DNA of 64,000 bases from Candidatus Peribacteria bacterium (lineage in GTDB: Bacteria > Patescibacteriota > Gracilibacteria > UBA1369 > LOWO2-01-FULL-3), in NCBI GenBank assembly GCA_943357285.1, contig CALRGJ010000005.1:1-64000 (forward strand). The letters are read 5' to 3'. Under the pieces are notes generated by a model. It was given only the letters and a program-made list of their open reading frames with translations. It did not search any database and was not told the origin of the DNA. This document shows positions 1-7,753 of the stretch, piece after piece. The position numbers and the translations under genes were made by a program. The first letter of the stretch is position 1. Each line of letters begins with the position of its first letter.

Positions 1-60
1 GAAAAAATCGGCAAGCAATGCACCATAGCCCTCTTCGCAAAAAAGACCTCTCAAAAATAG
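1..60 (+). CDS. possible 3' end of an upstream gene (partial)
   Basis: Frame 1 is open from the window edge to a TAG at 58-60 and would encode about 19 C-terminal residues (ending FAKKTSQK). A short open stretch is weak evidence. Position fits the tail of a gene upstream of the penicillin-binding protein on the same strand. The family cannot be identified. Confidence 0.25.
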   Translation, partial: EKIGKQCTIALFAKKTSQK

Positions 61-76
61 ATCCTCAGCTCAGCCC

Positions 77-105
77 TTTACCAAAAAGTTGTTTTTTAGT
101 AATAT
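77..105 (+). promoter_or_regulatory. promoter of the penicillin-binding protein gene
   Basis: TTTACC (77-82), 17-nt spacer, TAATAT (100-105). Only 9 nt separate the -10 box from the ATG at 115, so the mRNA would have a leader of about 3 nt. No Shine-Dalgarno sequence is visible. Confidence 0.4.
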
Positions 106-114
106 CTCTGCGAT

Positions 115-2862
115 ATGTTAAAGAAATTACTTCTCAAAAGTCAGGCCACTGGCTGGAAAAAAATTGGATTCTGGGCCTCTACCGTTCTTATTGGGATTTT
201 ATGCCTAGGTCTTATCACGTTTGCCGGAGGAATAGCTATTCTCTCAATTGGCCTTCCGGACGTATCCAAGCTGGAGAATTTAGCTGCAGCACAGTCCACG
301 CAGATTTTTGATCGCGATGGTGGCCTTTTATATACCATCCATGGAGAAGAAAATCGTGAATATGTTCCTTTGGACCAAATTTCCACCTTCGTTCCGGATG
401 CAACAGTTGCAATCGAAGATGACACTTTTTGGGAACACGGAGGATTCGACCTTCTTGCCATTGCCAAAGCTGCAACTTATGAAATTTTTGGAATCGGTTC
501 AGCCAGAGGAGGCTCAACCATCACCCAGCAATATATTAAAAACACCTTCCTTTCTTCTGAAAGATCTTATCTTAGAAAAGGAAAAGAGTTGATTCTTGCC
601 GTTCGTCTCGAAAGAGCTTACGACAAACCTAAAATTCTTGAACTCTATTTAAACAGAATTCCCTACGGCAATAACGCTTATGGAATTCAGAAAGCTGCCC
701 AAGTGTATTTCAACAAAACCGCTAAAGAGCTCACCCTTGGAGAAAGCGCTGTGCTTGCGGCACTTCCCCAAGCCCCTACTCGCTACAATCCATACAGCAA
801 CAATAAATATTCTCACCTCCTAAAGCAATTCACCTCCGAGGAACTTTATTATCGTAATATAAAAGGCGAATCAGATTTACAAACCTCTGAATACGCTCGT
901 GGCCTAATCGGAGCTTTCGTTGATCTCGGAAATGGAAAGAAAATATACATACAAGGCCGCAGCGATTTAGTTTTAAAGCGCCTGTTCGAGCTCGAAAAAA
1001 TTACCGCAGAGCAAAGAAAAAAAGCACTGAACGAAATACAAGAATTAAAATTCAACGATTACAAAGAACGCATTAAACACGCCCATTTTGTTCTCTATGT
1101 AAAAGAATTATTGGAGCAAAAATATGGAAAGGATGTTGTTGAACAAGGAGGATTAAAAGTTTACACCACTATCGATGGGAAGCTTCAGGCATATGCTGAA
1201 AAAGTTGTGGGGGAAAGGGGTGAAGCTGCAGTAAAAGCCTACGGCACAAACAACGCCGCCCTTCTTACAGTAAACGCAAAAACTGGAGACATTCTTGCCA
1301 TGGTGGGCTCACGCGACTACTACAACGAAGAAATAGATGGAAATGTAAACGTGGTACTTCGTCCTCGCCAGCCCGGATCATCTTTTAAGCCTATCGTTTA
1401 TGCACAATTATTCTACAAGGGCTACGGTCCTGGAACTGTAATAGAAGACGTCCCTACTAGAATAGGAAGCAGCGATCAGCCTTCTAACTTTGACGGAAAA
1501 TGGTTGGGACAAATTTCCATTCGAAGAGCGTTAGGTCAATCTAGAAACATTCCGGCAATCAAAGCTTACTTCTTAGATGGCCAGCAAGATTCAATTATTG
1601 ATCTCGCTGCAAAAATGGGCATAACCACTCTCGATAAAAAACACGACTACGGTTATCCATTATCCATTGGCGCTGCCGAAATTCCTCTTGCGGAAATGGT
1701 TACCGCCTACAGCGTTTTTGCCACAAACGGTAAGCGCCCTGAGCTCACACCTATTCTAAAAGTAATAAATTCAAACGGAGATATATTAGAAGAAAAAAAG
1801 CCTAAAGAATTTGAACAAGTTATGGATCCTCAAATTGCATATTTAATTAACAGCATCCTCTCCGATCAATCCGTTGCGGTGGGAGGAAGAATGTTTGTAA
1901 GCGGAAAAATTAATGCTGCAAAAACAGGAACTAGTACAAAAGAAAATAAAAAAGACGCCAGCGCAAAAGGAACAACCGTTCGCCCTATGGATGGATGGAT
2001 TATAGGATATACACCAACTATTGTTACCGGAGTTTGGATTGGAAATACAGATGGAAGCGGACTTGGATACAATGCAGATGGATACAACACCGCCGCGCCT
2101 ATTTTTCAAGACGTGATGACAAAAGCCTTAGCAGATATGCCTTCCGAACCATTCCCTGAACCGGAAGGGATTAAACACATTCAAATCAGCAAAGCTTCAG
2201 GAAAACTTCCTGGACCAAATACCCCAGCTTCTATGGTAACCAGCGAAGTATTTTCTAGTGCCGGTGTACCCACAGAAGTAGAGGGACAGTTCTACAAAGT
2301 AAAAATTGATAAAATTTCCGGACTTCTTGCGACAGAATTTACACCTAAGGATGCCGTACAAGAGGTAACTTTCCAAAACTATCAACCGATTGCAAACCTA
2401 TTCAACTGGAAACAGGAGTTATTAGACTACTACAAGAGACAAGAGGAGCAGAAAGGAGCAAACCCGGAAGGAACACCTGCTCCAGAGACAAACGGCGAAG
2501 ATGTTCGTCCTGGAACTCCTCCGACAGAATACGACAACATCCATACCGCAGACACCGCAAAGAAGGCCCCTGTCATCAACATCATCAACCCGGTTGCCAC
2601 AACATCAGTCGCACAGGGGAACCTCGCCGTAAACGTTGAAATCAAGGGTGAAAACGGCATCCAAACAGTGGAGTACTACTTGGATAATGACAAAAAGTAC
2701 TTCACCAGCACCAGCCCGTACACCGGCCACATTGTCGTCCCTACAATTCTAGCGCCCGGCAGCACCCACCTTATCGTGGCAAAAATAATAGACAAATTAG
2801 GGTACAGTTCTCAATCAGCAATAGAGGTGAAAATAGGAGAAAAGAAAGCAGTCTCCCCATGA
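115..2862 (+). CDS. class A penicillin-binding protein (PBP1A type)
   Basis: Bifunctional peptidoglycan synthase, 915 aa: polymerises lipid II glycan strands and cross-links stem peptides outside the membrane. A membrane anchor lies at about residues 18-45. The GT51 glycosyltransferase domain shows EDDTFWEHGG (catalytic Glu about 101), GGSTITQQ (132-139), RKGKE (154-158) and KILELYLN (173-180). The transpeptidase domain shows SSFK (about 422-425), SRN (476-478) and KTG (603-605), so all catalytic motifs are intact. A C-terminal tail after about residue 780 is Pro/Glu/Thr rich and ends in a beta-rich Ig-like segment, possibly wall-binding. The ATG overlaps the end of no other gene. The O-methyltransferase gene overlaps its stop by ATGA, so the two are probably co-transcribed. 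Confidence 0.95.
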   Translation: MLKKLLLKSQATGWKKIGFWASTVLIGILCLGLITFAGGIAILSIGLPDVSKLENLAAAQSTQIFDRDGGLLYTIHGEENREYVPLDQISTFVPDATVAIEDDTFWEHGGFDLLAIAKAATYEIFGIGSARGGSTITQQYIKNTFLSSERSYLRKGKELILAVRLERAYDKPKILELYLNRIPYGNNAYGIQKAAQVYFNKTAKELTLGESAVLAALPQAPTRYNPYSNNKYSHLLKQFTSEELYYRNIKGESDLQTSEYARGLIGAFVDLGNGKKIYIQGRSDLVLKRLFELEKITAEQRKKALNEIQELKFNDYKERIKHAHFVLYVKELLEQKYGKDVVEQGGLKVYTTIDGKLQAYAEKVVGERGEAAVKAYGTNNAALLTVNAKTGDILAMVGSRDYYNEEIDGNVNVVLRPRQPGSSFKPIVYAQLFYKGYGPGTVIEDVPTRIGSSDQPSNFDGKWLGQISIRRALGQSRNIPAIKAYFLDGQQDSIIDLAAKMGITTLDKKHDYGYPLSIGAAEIPLAEMVTAYSVFATNGKRPELTPILKVINSNGDILEEKKPKEFEQVMDPQIAYLINSILSDQSVAVGGRMFVSGKINAAKTGTSTKENKKDASAKGTTVRPMDGWIIGYTPTIVTGVWIGNTDGSGLGYNADGYNTAAPIFQDVMTKALADMPSEPFPEPEGIKHIQISKASGKLPGPNTPASMVTSEVFSSAGVPTEVEGQFYKVKIDKISGLLATEFTPKDAVQEVTFQNYQPIANLFNWKQELLDYYKRQEEQKGANPEGTPAPETNGEDVRPGTPPTEYDNIHTADTAKKAPVINIINPVATTSVAQGNLAVNVEIKGENGIQTVEYYLDNDKKYFTSTSPYTGHIVVPTILAPGSTHLIVAKIIDKLGYSSQSAIEVKIGEKKAVSP

Positions 2863-3410
2863 AAAAAGCCCTCGACGATTTATTAAAATCCCTAGAAGAA
2901 ACCCAATCGAAATTTTGGAATATTTCTCGCGTCACTGCCCTTTTCATCAATACAATTGTCAAAGAAGCTGGCTACAAAACAGCCCTGGAAATCGGCACCT
3001 CCAACGGATATTCCGGAATTTGGATAGCCGAAGCATTAAGCCACGTCGACGGACACCTCTACACTATGGAGTCTCACCGAAAAGGACGATATTCTCTCGG
3101 CGAAGAAAATTTCAAAAAATCCGGACTGCAAAAATATATCACCCACATCCTCGGACACGCTCCTGAGGCCATTCCACTTTTTCCTGAGACTTTCGATTTC
3201 ATCTTTTTAGATGCCACAAAAGAAGAATATGTTGAACATTTTGACGCCCTTGAAGGTAGGATAAAAAAAGGCGGGATGATAGTCGCCGACAATTTATATT
3301 CTCACCCAGTTCCCCTTAAGCCTTTTGTAGATAAAATAAAAAGCACTCCCGGTTGGGAAACATGTGAAATTGAAATCGGAACCGGTTTGTTGATTGCCAC
3401 AAAAAACTAG
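2859..3410 (+). CDS. SAM-dependent O-methyltransferase (family 3 / COG4122 type)
   Basis: 183 aa, Rossmann-fold methyltransferase. Visible motifs are the SAM-binding loop ALEIGTSNGYSGIWIA (about 40-55), an acidic residue at the end of strand 2 (YTMESH), and the FDFIFLDATKEEY segment typical of metal-dependent catechol/caffeoyl-CoA O-methyltransferases, followed by GGMIVADN. The substrate cannot be predicted. It is translationally coupled to the penicillin-binding protein gene (ATGA overlap). Its stop codon interlocks with that of the convergent rdgB gene in the tetranucleotide CTAG at 3407-3410. Confidence 0.85.
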   Translation: MKKALDDLLKSLEETQSKFWNISRVTALFINTIVKEAGYKTALEIGTSNGYSGIWIAEALSHVDGHLYTMESHRKGRYSLGEENFKKSGLQKYITHILGHAPEAIPLFPETFDFIFLDATKEEYVEHFDALEGRIKKGGMIVADNLYSHPVPLKPFVDKIKSTPGWETCEIEIGTGLLIATKN

Positions 3411-4015
3411 AGAGTTTCCAGAAAACTTTTCAATGGAGACAAAGCCTTTCCCCTATGGCTAATTTTATTTTTCTGTTCGACACTCAATGCAGCATAAACA
3501 ACCTCTAATCCATTCGGCTTAAAACAAGAACTCAAAGGAATTCCCGCAACAACAGGAGCCTCAAGTTTGTGGGTAATCAAACCTTCTGTTTCTCCACGAA
3601 AAACTCTTTCCTCTCCTCCTGCAATTATATAAGCGCAGCAAATAAATTCCGCACCCCTGTCTCGCTCGGAAACGCCCTCCATTCTCTTCAAGAAGTATTC
3701 AATCCACTCCGCGTCACTGGCTTTTTCTCCAGCCCCCCATCTTCTTGTTTTCACCCCCAGCTCTCCACTCAAAGCATCAATTCTAATTCCAGAGTCTTCC
3801 CCCAGCACAAATTCAAAACGCCCTTTCAATTTCTCGTAATAATATTTTGCCTTCTTCTTTGCATTCTCCTCAAAAGTTTCTCCGTCTTCAACAAAATCGG
3901 CATCGTCTAAAATCATTCCTTCTAGAGAAACTAATTTAAAATTAATGCCCTCCAAGGCCTCACAAATTTCTTTAAACTTCCCCGGATTTTTCGTTGCTAC
4001 TAAGAGTTCGCGCAT
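3407..4015 (-). CDS. rdgB: RdgB/HAM1 family non-canonical purine NTP pyrophosphatase
   Basis: 202 aa; hydrolyses dITP/XTP to monophosphates to keep deaminated purines out of nucleic acids. Family motifs are ATKNPGKFKEI at the N-terminus, GEDSGIRIDAL (the usual metal-site DDSGL region) and SHRGKA near the C-terminus. The usual GxGYDPxFxP segment is replaced by AGIPLSSCFKPNG, so the conserved Tyr-Asp is missing, which could change nucleotide selectivity. The start is fixed by the N-terminal motif, and the gene overlaps the 3' end of the sigma-like gene by 44 nt on the same strand. No Shine-Dalgarno site is obvious. Confidence 0.85.
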   Translation of the reverse strand: MRELLVATKNPGKFKEICEALEGINFKLVSLEGMILDDADFVEDGETFEENAKKKAKYYYEKLKGRFEFVLGEDSGIRIDALSGELGVKTRRWGAGEKASDAEWIEYFLKRMEGVSERDRGAEFICCAYIIAGGEERVFRGETEGLITHKLEAPVVAGIPLSSCFKPNGLEVVYAALSVEQKNKISHRGKALSPLKSFLETL

Positions 4016-5252
4016 ATTCTTTTATTCTCCAAGGCTCTGCTTTTACATCTGCCCCAGAATTATTTTCTTTAATTTTTTTTGCGAACTTATATTCCAGCAA
4101 CCACTGAGGAACGTCAACGTTAACCTGCACCTTTCCGTCGTCCAACCTGGAAATCAACAATTTTTTAACATCGAAGTGTCCACAAATCTGATCCGCAATC
4201 CCTTTGTTTACGTTGCGCTTCTCAGCATCGCTAAACTCACCCTTGTAATTAACCTCAATCTGACAAGCCGTAATATATCCTCTTTCAACAGGCCTATTCT
4301 TCAAAAAATTAACAGTGACAAAGCCAACAAGAAGAACAAACACCATCGCCGGAACCACTATAACAGCCCATTTCCATCTTTCCAAAAAATCAAAAATCTT
4401 TTCTTCTTTTTCAAACTTAAGCTGATCTTGAAGTTTTTGTACCGCCTCTTCCTCTCTCATCTCTTTCACCGCTGAGACAAAAATTTTAGCTGGATCGTTA
4501 GATCCTTTAAAAGCTTCTGTCACCACTGTAACCGGGGGCTCCTTTGGCTGAACCTCCTCTATGGGATCTGAATTAATGGCAAATTCTCTTCTATCAATTC
4601 TTGCTGACAAATCCGCCCTTAGGCTTAATTTTAAAACTTCCTTAATAACTATCTTTTCCAACTCTCTTACTCTTGAAAGCAATCCCGTCAACTCGCCAAA
4701 ATAAACCCCCTGCCTTTCATCACTTTCCCCAAAAAGGAGAAAATGAGCTCTCTTCAAAACTCTATAAATTTTAGAGCCGATAGCTCCTTCTGAAATGCCC
4801 AAAATAGTCATCACATCTCCATCAGAAACTTCCTCAAAAAACTTTAATCTAAAAATTTCACGTTCCTCCAAAGAGAGCTTCTTCATCATTTTATCTACCT
4901 TCAAAACAGCCTCTTCGTTTTCAGTAGACTGGGCCTGTCCGTCATTCACAACAACACTAATCAAACCCTGTTTTTCCGGAAAACTGCTTCTGCTAATTTC
5001 TTCCCACACTCTCGGCTTAGCCAATCCATATAGCCACACAACATATGCTCCTTCCTCAGGAGTAGACTGAGCCTGACCCAATGCGTCCAAGAAAGTTAGT
5101 CTCACAATCTTGTCGGCAATCTCTGCCTCTCCCACACGTCTGGCCACATATCTGTAAAGCTCCGCAAAATTTGCATCAAAAAGAAGCAAAAATTGTTTAA
5201 TGTTGCCTTCTTTAATTTGTTGTATACACTGGCGCTCAACGTATAGATCCAT
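3972..5252 (-). CDS. ECF sigma-like protein with C-terminal transmembrane anchor and extracytoplasmic domain
   Basis: 426 aa. Residues about 12-60 resemble sigma-70 region 2 (LFDANFAELYRYVARRV). Residues about 124-172 resemble region 4, with a helix-turn-helix (LSLEEREIFRLKFFEEVSDG, then MTILGISEGAIGSKIYRVLKRA). A linker of about 115 residues, rich in Glu/Lys and partly coiled-coil-like, leads to one transmembrane helix at about 294-317 and an outside domain of about 105 residues. ECF sigmas are normally soluble and held by a separate anti-sigma factor, so this protein may carry its own membrane restraint in cis. It diverges from the membrane protein gene at 5413. Function is inferred from domain order; the target promoters are unknown. 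Confidence 0.7.
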   Translation of the reverse strand: MDLYVERQCIQQIKEGNIKQFLLLFDANFAELYRYVARRVGEAEIADKIVRLTFLDALGQAQSTPEEGAYVVWLYGLAKPRVWEEISRSSFPEKQGLISVVVNDGQAQSTENEEAVLKVDKMMKKLSLEEREIFRLKFFEEVSDGDVMTILGISEGAIGSKIYRVLKRAHFLLFGESDERQGVYFGELTGLLSRVRELEKIVIKEVLKLSLRADLSARIDRREFAINSDPIEEVQPKEPPVTVVTEAFKGSNDPAKIFVSAVKEMREEEAVQKLQDQLKFEKEEKIFDFLERWKWAVIVVPAMVFVLLVGFVTVNFLKNRPVERGYITACQIEVNYKGEFSDAEKRNVNKGIADQICGHFDVKKLLISRLDDGKVQVNVDVPQWLLEYKFAKKIKENNSGADVKAEPWRIKEYARTLSSNEKSGEV

Positions 5253-5273
5253 ATCTGTTTATTATCAAGGGAC

Positions 5274-5304
5274 TATATATGACACAAAGAAAAAAATACG
5301 TCAA
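5274..5304 (-). promoter_or_regulatory. possible promoter of the sigma-like gene
   Basis: On the minus strand TTGACG (5304-5299) precedes a T-rich spacer and a TATATA/CATATA run at about 5282-5274. The string CCTTGACGTATTT is shared with the better promoter of the GGDEF gene at 25849-25877, which supports the -35 call; the -10 is weak. Confidence 0.35.
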
Positions 5305-5350
5305 GGACCAAAAAGATTGTAATAAAAAGAAATACCCTGCGTAACCCCTC

Positions 5351-5379
5351 TTGACAAAAGCGGCAAATGCACGCATACT
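5351..5379 (+). promoter_or_regulatory. promoter of the 5413 membrane-protein gene
   Basis: Perfect TTGACA (5351-5356), 17-nt spacer, CATACT (5374-5379). Expected start near 5386, giving a leader of about 27 nt without a Shine-Dalgarno site. It lies in the 160-bp divergent gap facing the sigma-like gene. Confidence 0.6.
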
Positions 5380-5412
5380 AACGGGCCGTGAAGAAAATAA
5401 CCCATTTAAACA

Positions 5413-6438
5413 ATGAGTACGACTGATACAAAATTAGACCAAGAAGAAGCCTGGTTTCAAGAAGGCACAGAAACAGACGAAGGCAAACTCTCTTCGTTTG
5501 ACCGAATTCGCCAGACTATTGTTGAAAGAAAACCTTATCACTACCTTCCTCTTTCAGTTAGCGCAGAGGAACAGCCTACTGTCGTTCTTGCAATATACGA
5601 AGAAAGGGCTTCAAAAAACATTACTGACGCCGAGGCTGATACTCTTCAAAAAGAATACTTTGAGACACTTGACCCTAGTGAAAGCGCAGCAAGCGTTTTG
5701 ACAGACATCTTTGCCGCCAAGTCAAAAGGGTGGATTACGGCAACTGAAGCCGCCTTCTTATTAGACAACATCTACTTAAGCACGGCTGATTTCGAGCTTT
5801 ACGAAGACCTAATCGGCAGCCTGGCAAAAGAAGCAAACACCTTTATCCTACCTCACACTCCCGCAGAAAAAACTATTACAGAAAAACCTAGTACACAAAA
5901 AAGCAGGGAGGAAAAACCCCAAACCTTAGATTTTCTACTTAGACATCTTTCAAAAAAAACCGCTCTCGCAGCAGCAGCGATTGTTGCGTTAGGGGGAGCT
6001 GCTAGCCTTGGCCATCAGCAAGAAACAGATCATAAAGAGTCTAGTTATTCCTCTTTTGAGGGCTCTTCCGAAACACCTACTACCCCTTTAATTATTAGAG
6101 AGGAAACTCAAGAAAAAGTAGCACAAGTAAAAGCTCCAATTCAGCAAAAAAAGCCAGTCGCCATAGCCCCAAAGGCTGTTGCGAAACAAAAGGCTTCAGT
6201 AGAAAAAGAGACCACCATCTCTCTTCCGGTTATTACAAAAATAAATGGAGCCGGCGAAGTTTCAATGGATCAAGCAAAAAGCATGATTGCTTGGAAAAAA
6301 CTTGGTTACGCCATCGGCATAAAAAACACTGCGGAAGGAAAAGTCTTTGTCCTTAAAGACAGTGAAGGCAAAAAGTTTACAATTTCCCAAGTGGCTTTAC
6401 AAAAAGACCAAGAAACAATAGAGGCCAAGCCTCAGTAA
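5413..6438 (+). CDS. uncharacterised single-pass membrane protein
   Basis: 341 aa, family not recognised. The N-terminal 150 residues are acidic and helical. A charged Pro/Glu/Lys linker follows, then a short Ala/Gly-rich hydrophobic segment at about 182-199 (KKTALAAAAIVALGGAASLG) that may span the membrane. A low-complexity Ala/Lys/Pro/Gln stalk precedes a compact C-terminal segment of about 75 residues (from TISLPVITKINGAGEV). The plan of cytoplasmic head, one membrane segment and outer stalk plus domain mirrors the divergently encoded sigma-like protein. A functional link, such as a co-regulator or target, is inference from position only. Confidence 0.55.
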   Translation: MSTTDTKLDQEEAWFQEGTETDEGKLSSFDRIRQTIVERKPYHYLPLSVSAEEQPTVVLAIYEERASKNITDAEADTLQKEYFETLDPSESAASVLTDIFAAKSKGWITATEAAFLLDNIYLSTADFELYEDLIGSLAKEANTFILPHTPAEKTITEKPSTQKSREEKPQTLDFLLRHLSKKTALAAAAIVALGGAASLGHQQETDHKESSYSSFEGSSETPTTPLIIREETQEKVAQVKAPIQQKKPVAIAPKAVAKQKASVEKETTISLPVITKINGAGEVSMDQAKSMIAWKKLGYAIGIKNTAEGKVFVLKDSEGKKFTISQVALQKDQETIEAKPQ

Positions 6439-6451
6439 AAGATAAACAGAA

Positions 6452-7201
6452 CTAAGCTCCAAGCTTAATCATACAAATATCCACAGCGATTTGAATTTTT
6501 TCCAATACGCTTTTTGCTTCCACTTTCACCGCCCTAGAAATCGCATCCATGTATTTTCTGGCTTCCTCGTTTGCGTCTAATTCCGTGACTTTCACGTGCC
6601 TCTCTCCCACCCTGCCTATAAAAAATTCGTTTTGAGAAGACCCTACCTTTTTTTTAATATTCAAAACTCCTCCAGCATCTTCTGCTACCCTCAGTGTAAT
6701 AAGAGTTGGAACGCCCCACGGTTTCGAACCATCATCTATTCCGCTCTGCCTTAAACTGTACAGCGCTCTCCAAGAAGGAAGATATTCTCCCTCTCCTTCT
6801 CTGTACCCCAAAGACGCAACCTCAAAACAATCCAGCTCCATTCCTCTAATTATTACCTTTGTTGGCCTACCTGAAACCACAGGCTTTGCGCCCACCTCAA
6901 CCATAGACCTCTCTCCGAAAGCTTGCCCTAAAGAAATTGGATCATCGTGAAGAAGAAAAGGATCTAAATAATAAGGTTCCCCCTCTTCACTATTGCAAAC
7001 TAGCGCAACATGTCTAGAATTCACCGCCCTTACTCTTCTCGGAGTATAGCCTCTCTCTTTTAATCCTTTTTCTAAATGATCAGCTTGAACAACGCAGTCT
7101 CCACCAAGACCAGGTGGAACGTCTTCTTTTGCCTCCTCTAAGATATTTGAAAAATTATTAAAGGGAACTTCTCTCTGTGTGTGCAATAAAGCCTCTTTCA
7201 T
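6452..7201 (-). CDS. uncharacterised protein with a Cys/His/Asp (NAT- or transglutaminase-like) pattern
   Basis: 249 aa from the ATG at 7201. A frame extending to a TTG at 7231 is rejected because a promoter (-10 at 7221-7226) would lie downstream of that codon. The stretch GGDCVVQADHLEKGLKERGY, then NSRHVALV and PYYLDPFLL, places Cys, His and Asp in the order and approximate spacing of the catalytic triad of arylamine N-acetyltransferases and related papain-like folds. Overall similarity is too weak to name a substrate. It follows the tmRNA gene on the same strand and converges with the 5413 gene across 13 nt. Confidence 0.5.
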   Translation of the reverse strand: MKEALLHTQREVPFNNFSNILEEAKEDVPPGLGGDCVVQADHLEKGLKERGYTPRRVRAVNSRHVALVCNSEEGEPYYLDPFLLHDDPISLGQAFGERSMVEVGAKPVVSGRPTKVIIRGMELDCFEVASLGYREGEGEYLPSWRALYSLRQSGIDDGSKPWGVPTLITLRVAEDAGGVLNIKKKVGSSQNEFFIGRVGERHVKVTELDANEEARKYMDAISRAVKVEAKSVLEKIQIAVDICMIKLGA

Positions 7202-7220
7202 ATATAACAAAATAGGGCTT

Positions 7221-7248
7221 ATTATAAACAAATAAACCCTTCTTTCAA
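7221..7248 (-). promoter_or_regulatory. promoter of the 6452-7201 gene
   Basis: TTGAAA (7248-7243), 16-nt spacer, perfect TATAAT (7226-7221). The expected start near 7214 gives a leader of about 13 nt before ATG 7201, which decides the start codon. Confidence 0.6.
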
Positions 7249-7259
7249 GCTAATTATTC

Positions 7260-7687
7260 TGGTGGAGATGCCGGGAGTCGAACCCGGGTCCAGAGATGAG
7301 GAGAACTTGCGTCTACAATCATATTTCGTTTTGAATTTTCGTCGCCGGAAATAGAAGACGAACAAAAAACTTCCAGCGCTTAGCCTCTAGGTTTTAGTCC
7401 TTTAATCCGAGACATTGATTAAAAGCTTAACCTGCTTAATTACGCCCATGAAACTTAGCAGATATCGGAATCATGAACGTGGTCCGATTTAATCAGACCT
7501 CGATGGAACTAAGCAGCGTAAGCGAATGCAGGTTGAAACCCAAATTCTCTTGCAGCTAGTTTAGCAGCCATCTTATCAACAAAAGTTGTTGCACTTATGT
7601 TTTCACCGTTGGATCTGGGGGGAAACGGTGAAATCCCCCGATTGCGACAAATAAACCTTACATTCTGTCGAATACCAATACATCCCC
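7260..7687 (-). ncRNA. ssrA: tmRNA (transfer-messenger RNA)
   Basis: About 428 nt. The 5' end GGGGATG pairs with the 3' CATCTCC-A-CCA to form the acceptor stem, and the T-arm GGGTTCGACTCCC and encoded CCA are present at the 3' end. A first pseudoknot is visible: GGGGG with CCCCC and CACCGTT with AACGGTG, around 7640-7600. The tag frame probably resumes at GCA (7592-7590), just after ATAAGT as in the usual spacing, and ends at TAG (7511-7509). This gives 27 residues, beginning ATTFVDKMAAKL and ending GFQPAFAYAA. That is longer than the common 8-15 residue tags, but the end keeps the small hydrophobic degron style. It rescues stalled ribosomes with SmpB, whose gene is not in this window. Confidence 0.93.
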
Positions 7688-7708
7688 ACGTTTTCAAAGA
7701 GCCAAATA

Positions 7709-7736
7709 ATTATAACAAATTTTAGACTTTTCGCAA
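7709..7736 (-). promoter_or_regulatory. promoter of the tmRNA gene
   Basis: TTGCGA (7736-7731), 16-nt spacer, TATAAT (7714-7709) preceded by TG (extended -10). Expected start about 15 nt before the mature 5' end, consistent with 5' processing of a precursor. Confidence 0.6.
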
Positions 7737-7753
7737 AGCCTCACCCCTCCCAT

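Noticed and set aside
6425..6438. GAGGC-CAA-GCCTC hairpin as terminator of the 5413 gene
   Set aside because: Five-bp stem with a 3-nt loop and no T run, inside the coding sequence.
7509..7697. 62-aa open frame
   Set aside because: It is the reading frame through the tmRNA, including its tag sequence; no independent protein is supported.
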